12,063 nucleotides of DNA from Roseobacter sp. (GTDB lineage Bacteria > Pseudomonadota > Alphaproteobacteria > Rhodobacterales > Rhodobacteraceae): NCBI GenBank assembly GCA_024636425.1, contig JAGXHB010000035.1:1-12063 (forward strand). The letters run 5' to 3'. Below the pieces are notes generated by a model. It did not search any database. It had not been told where the DNA came from and was given only the letters and a program-made list of their open reading frames with translations. This document shows, piece by piece, positions 7,187 through 12,063 of this stretch. The stretch's first letter is position 1. Every line of letters begins with the position of its first letter. Both the position numbers and the translations under genes were made by a program.

Positions 7187-7573
7187 ATGTCAGCACCTTT
7201 GCCAGACGCACTTCGGGCGCGGTTTAAGCGATACATTGAGGAAGGGTTAAGCGGTCGCGCGGCGGCATTGCGCTTGAAGCTTTCGGCCGCCACGGGAGCG
7301 CGATGGGCGCTTGCGATCCGGCGGACCGGCCGGGCGGAGGCAGCTCCGCAGGGTCGGCCGAAAGGCAAGGGCAAGCTGGACCCGCATCGGGGCTTCTTTG
7401 CCGAAATCATCGCGCAAGATGGTGACATCACGATGCCCGAGCTGAGTGCAGCCCTGTTTGACGCGACGAGCGTTCAGGCGCACCCCAACGCCATCGGTAA
7501 GTTCCTTCGCAAGTTGGGCTACACTTATAAAAAAAATCACTGGTTGCCACCGAACGCCGCCGTGCCAAGGTAA
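7187..7573 (+). CDS. IS630 transposase, first frame (OrfA, DNA-binding part)
   Basis: This 128-residue product covers the N-terminal half of an IS630 transposase: a helix-turn-helix region (about residues 5-50, GLSGRAAALRLKLSAATGAR) followed by a Lys/Gly-rich linker (GRPKGKGK) and a second helical domain ending FLRKLGYTYKK. ATG 7187 has GAGAGGA 6 bases upstream. After the A8 run at 7529 the frame reads NHWLPPNAAVPR and stops, while the conserved protein continues in the -1 frame. Alone, this product would bind DNA but lack the catalytic domain and could act as a repressor of transposition; that role is known for some two-frame insertion sequences and is inferred here. Confidence 0.85.
   Translation: MSAPLPDALRARFKRYIEEGLSGRAAALRLKLSAATGARWALAIRRTGRAEAAPQGRPKGKGKLDPHRGFFAEIIAQDGDITMPELSAALFDATSVQAHPNAIGKFLRKLGYTYKKNHWLPPNAAVPR
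7529..7537 (+). other. Probable -1 frameshift site in the transposase
   Basis: Eight A residues at 7529-7536 followed by T. In the first frame the codons are AAA AAA AAT; slipping back one base gives AAA then TCA and the conserved continuation KSLVATERRRAKV. The heptamer A AAA AAT at 7531-7537 suits tandem tRNA slippage, and an A8 run also suits transcriptional slippage. Either would make a 319-residue fused transposase. A plain inactivating indel cannot be excluded. Confidence 0.65.
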
Positions 7574-8145
7574 AGCGACAGCGCGAAGACTGGTTCAAGC
7601 ACCGCATTCCAGCCGTATCGAAGCACCCGGAACGCGTTGTCTTTATTGATGAAACATCAGTGAGGACAAACCTGACGAGGCAGCGGGGGTGGGCACCTTG
7701 CGGAAACCGCCTGGTCATGGACGCCCCGTTCGGCTCATGGGGCACCCAGACTTTTATCGCCGGACTGAGTGCCGATGCGATGATCGCCCCTTGGGTGTTC
7801 AAAGGGGCCATGGATGGCGCGGCCTTTGCCGCTTATGTTGAAAAGGTGCTGGTGCCGGAACTCTCCCCCGGAACCGTCGTCATTCTGGATAATCTCGCCA
7901 CGCACAAAAATGCAGAAGCGGCGACAGCCATGCGCAGGGCAGGATGCTGGTTCCTGTTCTTGCCGCCCTACAGTCCCGACCTCAATCCCATTGAAATGGC
8001 CTTCTCCAAGCTCAAAGCACATCTGCGCCGGATTGGCGCGCGCACCTTCACCGACATGTTCAACGCAATCGCCGAAATCTGCGACCTCTATTCACCCGAA
8101 GAATGCTGGAACTACTTCACAGCTGCTGGATATGTCGCAGGTTAA
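7534..8145 (+). CDS. IS630 transposase, second frame (DDE catalytic domain)
   Basis: This part is read after a -1 shift at the A8 run and ends at TAA 8143-8145, inside the right inverted repeat. It carries the DDE triad in the mariner/IS630 arrangement: Asp155 in VVFIDETS, Asp235 in VVILDNLATHK and Glu270 in PYSPDLNPIE (numbering of the fused 319-residue protein), with 34 residues between the last two, the DD34E spacing. It binds two metal ions and cuts and joins DNA at the element ends. A GTG at 7660 opens the first clear stand-alone frame, but that lies after the first Asp, so independent initiation would give no active enzyme. The region is intact apart from the frame change. Confidence 0.85.
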   Translation, partial: KSLVATERRRAKVKRQREDWFKHRIPAVSKHPERVVFIDETSVRTNLTRQRGWAPCGNRLVMDAPFGSWGTQTFIAGLSADAMIAPWVFKGAMDGAAFAAYVEKVLVPELSPGTVVILDNLATHKNAEAATAMRRAGCWFLFLPPYSPDLNPIEMAFSKLKAHLRRIGARTFTDMFNAIAEICDLYSPEECWNYFTAAGYVAG

Positions 8146-8162
8146 AGGCGGGACGCTTTAAA
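8138..8162. repeat. Right terminal inverted repeat of the IS630 element
   Basis: GGCGGGACGCTTTAAA at 8147-8162 is the exact reverse complement of 7103-7118, and CAGGTT at 8138-8143 extends the match. The transposase stop codon lies within this repeat. Confidence 0.9.
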
Positions 8163-8214
8163 ACATCTGGCGGTTAAACGTCGGTATCCCACTCCAATCA
8201 AAACAAGGCATTTC

Positions 8215-8243
8215 GTCTGCACCTGGAACTACCGGGTGCAGAC
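8215..8243. terminator. Hairpin between the IS630 element and gyrA, probable terminator
   Basis: GTCTGCACCTGG (8215-8226) pairs with CCGGGTGCAGAC (8232-8243) over 12 positions with one T-G pair and the loop AACTA. For gyrA (minus) it begins 36 bases after the stop and is followed by GAAATGCCTTGTTTTG, a poor T run. For plus-strand transcripts leaving the IS it is followed by ATGTTTATTTT. It probably marks the 3' end of gyrA and may work in both directions. Confidence 0.6.
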
Positions 8244-8279
8244 ATGTTTATTTTGCAAGTCGAGCATTCAAGCGCTGTT

Positions 8280-10958
8280 TCAGCTAGGTTCTGATTCCGG
8301 TGTGCCATCGCCAGCGGCCTCGATCTCAATATCGGCATCTCCCTGATCCGCGATCCAGGCGACGCTGACCACTTCTTCGCCGCGGCGCGTATCCAGAACC
8401 TTGACACCTCCAGCACTACGCGACCGGAACGATATCCCCTCGACCGGGACGCGAATGGACTGTCCCTTTGAGGTCGCAAGCATGATCTGGTCGTCCAATT
8501 CGACGGGGAAGGAGGCGACGATCTGACCGCCACGCATTGCCTTGTCCATTGCAGTAACACCCATCCCGCCACGTCCGCGCACAGGGTAGTCATGGCTTGA
8601 ACTCAGTTTGCCAGAGCCATTTGCCGTGATTGTCAAAATCAGGTTTTCTGCGGCCGACATGCCCGGATAGTCAATCTCAACTGCCGCACCGGTTACTTCT
8701 TCATCGTCGGATACTTCTGCCTCATCAGAAAGCCCGGCCATGGCCCGGCGCATTTTGAGGTAGGCCTGACGTTCATCAGATGTGGCATCGAAATGGCGGA
8801 TAATCGACATGGAAACAACCTTGTCATCACCGCTAAGCCTGATGCCCCTTACCCCGACGGACGCGCGGCTGTTGAACACCCGAACATCCGTGGCGGAAAA
8901 TCGGATCGCACGACCGGAATTTGTCACCAGCATCACGTCATCATCATGGGATGCAATACGCGCGTTGATCAGAGTGGTCTGCGCGTGCTCATCCTCAAAT
9001 TTCATCGCAATCTTACCGTTGCGCATGACGTTGGTGAAATCGCTCAGCTTGTTGCGGCGCACGGTTCCTGCGGACGTGGCAAAGACCACCTGCAGATCGT
9101 CCCACTCCGCCTCGTCGCGGTCCACGGGCATGATCGCGGCAATCGAAACACCTACCGGGATCGGCAGAATGTTGACAATCGCCTTGCCCTTGGACGTGCG
9201 ACTGCCCTGCGGCAGACGCCAGGTTTTCAGTTTGTAAACCATACCGTCAGTGGTGAAAAACAACAGTTGCGTATGGGTGTTCGCCACGAAAAGGGTCGTT
9301 ACGACATCCTCTTCCTTGGTCTGCATGCCCGACACACCTTTGCCGCCGCGGCGCTGGCTGCGGAAATCAACCAATGGGGTGCGTTTGATATAACCACCGG
9401 ACGTCACAGTCACGACCATGTCTTCTCGGGCGATCAGGTCTTCATCTTCCATGTCACCGGACCAGTCGACAATCTCTGTCCGGCGCGGCACGGCGAACAG
9501 ATCCCGCACTTCGCGCAGCTCATCCGATATAATGCCCATGATGCGTTCACGCGATCCAAGTATCTCAAGGTATTCCTTGATCTTGGCGGCCAATTCTTCT
9601 AGCTCGTCAGTGACTTCCTTGACGCCGATCTGGGTAAGGCGTTGCAGCCGAAGTTCCAGGATCGCGCGGGCCTGTGCCTCGCTCAGGTTATAGGTGCCGT
9701 CGTCGTTGGCCGTATGGGTCGGATCATCAATCAGCGCGATGTAGGGCAGGATGTCGCGCGCGGGCCAGCGCCGGGTCATCAGCTTTTCACGCGCCTCAGC
9801 GGCGTCTGCGGAAGATCGGATCGTTGCCACGATTTCATCGATATTCGTGACAGCAACGGCCAGACCGCACAGGATGTGACTGCGTTCGCGCGCCTTGCGC
9901 AAAAGATACGCGGTGCGCCGCGCCACGACATCTTCACGGAAGTCGATGAAAGAGGTGAGGAACCGGCGCAGGGTCAGTGTTTCGGGACGACCGCCGTTAA
10001 GCGCCAGCATGTTGCAACCAAAGTAGGTCTGCATCGGTGTAAAGCGGAAAAGCTGGTTCATGACCACTTCCGCCGTCGCATCCCGCTTAAGCTCCACCAC
10101 GACGCGCACGCCGTTGCGGTCAGATTCGTCCTGTACGTGCGCAATGCCGTCAATCTTTTTGTCGCGCACCTGTTCGGCGATCTTTTCGATCATCGAGGCC
10201 TTGTTGACCTGATAGGGGATTTCATCAATTACAATGGCAAACCGGTCTTTCCTGATCTCTTCCACGCGTGTTTTGGCGCGGATGATAACGCTGCCGCGCC
10301 CCTCAAGGTAAGCTTTGCGGGCGCCGGTCCGACCCAGCATGATACCGCCCGTGGGAAAATCGGGACCCGGCACAAATTCAATCAACTGCTCCGAAGTGAG
10401 ATCCGGCTCTTCGATCAGCGCCAGCGTGGCGGCAATCACTTCGCCCAGATTGTGCGGAGGAATATTGGTGGCCATGCCGACGGCAATACCACCCGCACCA
10501 TTGACCAGCATATTTGGGAAACGCGCGGGCAAAACCGTAGGTTCGCGGTCCTTGCCGTCATAGTTGTCCTGAAAATCGACGGTATCCTTGTCGATGTCCT
10601 CCAGCAGGTACTGCGCGGCCTTTTCCATCCGCACTTCAGTATATCGGTAGGCTGCGGCCTTGTCGCCGTCCATGGAGCCAAAGTTTCCCTGGCCATCCAG
10701 CAACACCAGCGACATCGAAAAATCCTGTGCCATACGCACCAGCGCGTCGTAGATCGCGCTGTCCCCGTGGGGATGGTATTTGCCCATTGCCTCGGCCACG
10801 GGGCGCGAGGATTTGCGGTAGGGCTTGTCATGCGTGTTGTTGGTCTCATGCATCGCGTAAAGAATGCGCCTGTGCACAGGTTTCAGACCGTCGCGCAGGT
10901 CCGGAATTGCACGGCTGACGATGACAGACATCGCATAATCCAGATAGGACGTGCGCAT
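8280..10958 (-). CDS. gyrA: DNA gyrase subunit A
   Basis: Gyrase introduces negative supercoils with ATP as an A2B2 complex. From ATG 10958 the protein has 892 residues. Residues 1 to about 490 are the breakage-reunion domain: SYLDYAMSVIVSRAIPDLRDG at the start, KYHPHGDSAIYDALVRM with Ser67 and Asp71 (E. coli Ser83 and Asp87, the usual quinolone-sensitive residues), and catalytic Tyr106 in YRYTEVR. The C-terminal beta-pinwheel carries the GyrA box QRRGGKG near 533, which separates gyrase from topoisomerase IV. There is an acidic insert (SDEAEVSDDEEV) and an acidic tail. The start is abnormal: the expected arm upstream (…YDGPSVSIEHE) is encoded but cut off by TAA 11036-11034, and the first downstream start is ATG 10958, which has no good ribosome site. 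Identity is certain; the true start is not. Confidence 0.95.
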   Translation of the reverse strand: MRTSYLDYAMSVIVSRAIPDLRDGLKPVHRRILYAMHETNNTHDKPYRKSSRPVAEAMGKYHPHGDSAIYDALVRMAQDFSMSLVLLDGQGNFGSMDGDKAAAYRYTEVRMEKAAQYLLEDIDKDTVDFQDNYDGKDREPTVLPARFPNMLVNGAGGIAVGMATNIPPHNLGEVIAATLALIEEPDLTSEQLIEFVPGPDFPTGGIMLGRTGARKAYLEGRGSVIIRAKTRVEEIRKDRFAIVIDEIPYQVNKASMIEKIAEQVRDKKIDGIAHVQDESDRNGVRVVVELKRDATAEVVMNQLFRFTPMQTYFGCNMLALNGGRPETLTLRRFLTSFIDFREDVVARRTAYLLRKARERSHILCGLAVAVTNIDEIVATIRSSADAAEAREKLMTRRWPARDILPYIALIDDPTHTANDDGTYNLSEAQARAILELRLQRLTQIGVKEVTDELEELAAKIKEYLEILGSRERIMGIISDELREVRDLFAVPRRTEIVDWSGDMEDEDLIAREDMVVTVTSGGYIKRTPLVDFRSQRRGGKGVSGMQTKEEDVVTTLFVANTHTQLLFFTTDGMVYKLKTWRLPQGSRTSKGKAIVNILPIPVGVSIAAIMPVDRDEAEWDDLQVVFATSAGTVRRNKLSDFTNVMRNGKIAMKFEDEHAQTTLINARIASHDDDVMLVTNSGRAIRFSATDVRVFNSRASVGVRGIRLSGDDKVVSMSIIRHFDATSDERQAYLKMRRAMAGLSDEAEVSDDEEVTGAAVEIDYPGMSAAENLILTITANGSGKLSSSHDYPVRGRGGMGVTAMDKAMRGGQIVASFPVELDDQIMLATSKGQSIRVPVEGISFRSRSAGGVKVLDTRRGEEVVSVAWIADQGDADIEIEAAGDGTPESEPS

Positions 10959-11051
10959 CTCATGCTCGATGCTGACCGACGGGCCATCATAGACGGGCCG
11001 CTGAGGGGCATTTTCTTCATCGTTTTCGGGGGTTTACGGCGTATCGTTCAC
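10959..11051 (-). other. gyrA N-terminal arm interrupted by an in-frame TAA
   Basis: Upstream of ATG 10958 and in the same frame, the minus strand reads GTG (11051-11049) then NDTP, TAA at 11036-11034, then TPENDEENAPQRPVYDGPSV and SIEHE up to the ATG. The part after the stop looks like the normal N-terminal arm of Roseobacter GyrA, and NDTP-x-TPEN suggests the stop replaces a Glu codon (GAA to TAA, one base). No ATG, GTG or TTG occurs in frame between the stop and 10958. A TGA closes the frame just above the GTG. Could be a sequence error, a real nonsense change with re-initiation, or readthrough. Confidence 0.75.
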
Positions 11052-11093
11052 GTGATCTGCTCAAGCTTTTGCTGGTTCTATATCTTGCGTCAT

Positions 11094-11123
11094 TCTATAG
11101 CAGAGTGCGTATATCAGGTGCAA
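11094..11123 (-). promoter_or_regulatory. Possible gyrA promoter
   Basis: On the minus strand TTGCAC (11123-11118) and TATAGA (11099-11094) are separated by 18 bases. They would place the transcript start about 35 bases before the GTG at 11051. The match is partial. The 191-base gap 11052-11242 must also hold the promoter for the divergent usg gene; apart from a small TTTTC-ATT-GAAAA palindrome at 11177-11189 I see no clear site for it. Confidence 0.3.
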
Positions 11124-11230
11124 TGGCTGTGGCCGAAACGCACTGGCAGCCAGCGATGATGAGTGCCAACACGCTGTTTTCATTGAAAAGTAAATATCAT
11201 GGTACAGGATGGTCTGACAGAGGCAGTCCA

Positions 11231-11237
11231 AAGGAGG
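11231..11237 (+). promoter_or_regulatory. Ribosome binding site of usg
   Basis: AAGGAGG, a perfect Shine-Dalgarno, ends 5 bases before ATG 11243. It fixes the start against the longer in-frame option at 11069 that would run through the intergenic region. Confidence 0.85.
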
Positions 11238-11242
11238 CGCAA

Positions 11243-11512
11243 ATGCCCCGTTCAGAAACCGAAATGATGCTTAAAGGCTATGGCCTGACCACAGCCGAAT
11301 TCTTTTATAAAATGCCGGATTACATTCACGTGCTGAACAGTTTTGTCTGGCAAGACTACGACATCGCACCTGACCACCCAAGGCTGTTCAAATTCGTCGA
11401 ATTCTGGCAGGCAGAAATCGAAGGGCCGCTGCATTCAGTCCGGTTCACCCATCGCAAGATGATCAGCCCCGGCGAATGGCAAAATCAGGTAGGCGAATTC
11501 ACCCTCCACTGA
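11243..11512 (+). CDS. usg: Usg family protein
   Basis: An 89-residue soluble protein that matches the alphaproteobacterial Usg family as I remember it: an N-terminal MLKGYGLTTAEFFYKMPDYI, the centre VWQDYDIAPDHPRLFKFVEF and the C-terminal GPLHSVRFTHRKMISPGEW. The family was named for its position upstream of trpF in Caulobacter and is often annotated as related to tryptophan biosynthesis, but its biochemical role is not established. No trp gene is in this window, so the tryptophan link is not supported here. It is divergent from gyrA and convergent with the radical SAM gene, 47 bases between stops. Aromatic and charged residues dominate; there is no signal peptide or membrane segment. Confidence 0.88.
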   Translation: MPRSETEMMLKGYGLTTAEFFYKMPDYIHVLNSFVWQDYDIAPDHPRLFKFVEFWQAEIEGPLHSVRFTHRKMISPGEWQNQVGEFTLH

Positions 11513-11515
11513 TCA

Positions 11516-11532
11516 TTGCGGCAGCGCTGCAA
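11516..11532. terminator. Weak hairpin between usg and the radical SAM gene
   Basis: TTGCGGC and GCTGCAA can pair over 7 positions (one G-T) around the loop AGC, 3 bases after the usg stop. No T run follows on either strand, so termination is uncertain. The core GCAGCGCTGC is a perfect 10-base palindrome. Confidence 0.3.
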
Positions 11533-11559
11533 GACAGCAAGTGTGAAAACTGGCCGAAC

Positions 11560-12063
11560 TCAGGCCGAACAGCTTGCCCCGCCCAGCACACAGAATTTGG
11601 CGCAATGCGGGTGGTTCAGCGCCACGTCACGCTCGGCCTCTTCCAGCGTCGCGCCAAGCTCAAATTCAGCCGAATAAGGCAACAGCGTACAGGCCAGAAC
11701 CGCGGGCCGCTCCGCGCCTTTGCGTTTGACGACCATGCGCGAAGACGCACACATCACGGCATCCGGCGAGATGTCCAGAATAAGCCAGCAATCGGTGGTG
11801 ATCTCTGGCACTTCGACGGTTTCGTCCATTTCGGGGAAAAGCACCGTCATGCCAGGGTCTTGCGCGTCGATCTTGAAGCCATGTTCGGCAAAGAATGCGG
11901 CATAGCCCGCGCGGCTGTCGGCGTCACTGTGACCAAAGACGGACCGTCCTGCCACGGCCATGCGAAATCCGTGATCGCGCAACCATTTCATGCCTGTAAG
12001 GGTCTTTTCAAACGCGCCGTGCCCGCGTTCGGTATCGTGCAGTTCGGGCAAATAGTGATCCAC
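11560..12063 (-). CDS. Radical SAM protein, C-terminal part
   Basis: The last 168 codons, stop included, of a gene that enters from the right edge; the frame is open to the last base. The visible part begins VDHYLPELHDTERGHGAFEK, resembling the S-x-DHY / ERG region found on a middle strand of radical SAM barrels, and continues GMKWLRDHGFRMAVAGRSV. The C-terminal region has six cysteines: DCWLIL, MCASSR, ACTLLPY, and the terminal HCAKFCVLGGASCSA. These look like ligands for an auxiliary iron-sulfur cluster, as in SPASM-type enzymes. The CxxxCxxC cluster motif itself would be beyond the window. The GTG at the edge is taken as an internal Val. Substrate unknown; the gene is convergent with usg. 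Confidence 0.65.
   Translation of the reverse strand: MDHYLPELHDTERGHGAFEKTLTGMKWLRDHGFRMAVAGRSVFGHSDADSRAGYAAFFAEHGFKIDAQDPGMTVLFPEMDETVEVPEITTDCWLILDISPDAVMCASSRMVVKRKGAERPAVLACTLLPYSAEFELGATLEEAERDVALNHPHCAKFCVLGGASCSA

Larger units (their letters stand above)
7103..8162 (+). mobile_element. IS630-family insertion sequence, about 1.06 kb
   Basis: The element is bounded by inverted repeats at 7103-7127 and 8138-8162 and carries one two-frame transposase of the IS630/Tc1-mariner type. Size, DD34E catalytic spacing and organisation are usual for the family. IS630 elements insert at TA and duplicate it. Both ends here read TTTAAA, so the element may run 7107-8158 flanked by duplicated TA, or include the whole TTTAAA; the sequence alone cannot decide. 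It sits in the gap between the terminator of the small exported protein and the end of gyrA, and interrupts no visible gene. All catalytic residues and both ends are intact, so it may be active. Confidence 0.9.

Noticed and set aside
7660..8145. Independent transposase starting at GTG 7660
   Set aside because: It would lack the first catalytic Asp in FIDET; the frame is continuous with the A8 frameshift site, so it is the second half of one protein.
9642..11159. 505-codon plus-strand open frame opposite gyrA
   Set aside because: It is a mirror of the high-GC gyrA coding frame, has no recognisable domain, no ribosome site, and a His/Arg-rich composition typical of antisense frames.
1..12063. 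CRISPR array, tRNA, rRNA, phage or toxin-antitoxin genes
   Set aside because: No regularly spaced repeats, no cloverleaf or rRNA signature seen, and all sizeable stretches are explained by the genes listed.

Overview
The window looks like chromosomal DNA of an alphaproteobacterium in the Rhodobacteraceae, probably the marine Roseobacter group. This rests on remembered protein similarity (GyrA, Usg, type-2 heme A synthase, the DUF4198/HupE pair, the PfkB kinase start), on the gene content, and on a short GCCTCCGGCGGG element typical of the family. No database search was possible. Apart from one insertion sequence it is an ordinary housekeeping region, and I see no CRISPR array, tRNA, rRNA, phage or defence cassette.

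Layout. (1) Positions 1-2252: the first 21 codons of a PfkB-family sugar kinase (minus), an exported DUF4198 protein (minus), and a HupE/UreJ-family membrane protein (plus). The last two are divergent, with start codons about 20 bases apart, and both mature proteins should begin with His-Glu, suggesting a metal-uptake pair. (2) Positions 2277-2897: a ThiE-like TIM-barrel protein (minus) that lacks several thiamine phosphate synthase signature residues. (3) Positions 3041-6473: a same-strand run of trmJ-type tRNA methyltransferase, ctaA heme A synthase and an M32 carboxypeptidase; the last two overlap by one base. (4) Positions 6629-7092: a small exported protein with one membrane segment and a Thr-rich tail, followed by a 13-bp hairpin and a strong intrinsic terminator. 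(5) Positions 7103-8162: a complete-looking IS630-family element with 25-bp inverted repeats and a transposase split over two frames at an A8 run. (6) Positions 8280-11051: gyrA (minus). (7) Positions 11243-11512: usg (plus), convergent with the C-terminal part of a radical SAM protein (minus) that runs off the right edge.

The most notable point is the gyrA 5' end. The usual N-terminal arm is still encoded upstream of the first ATG, with a GTG start, but an in-frame TAA is its sixth codon. Either this essential subunit is made from an internal ATG without its arm, or the stop is suppressed, or the base is a sequence error. Other points worth checking are the frameshifting transposase, the hairpin behind the small exported protein, clustering of the 7-mer GGATACC/GGTATCC around the IS, the degenerate ThiE active site, and a Tyr in place of the usual Met two residues before the GyrA catalytic Tyr.
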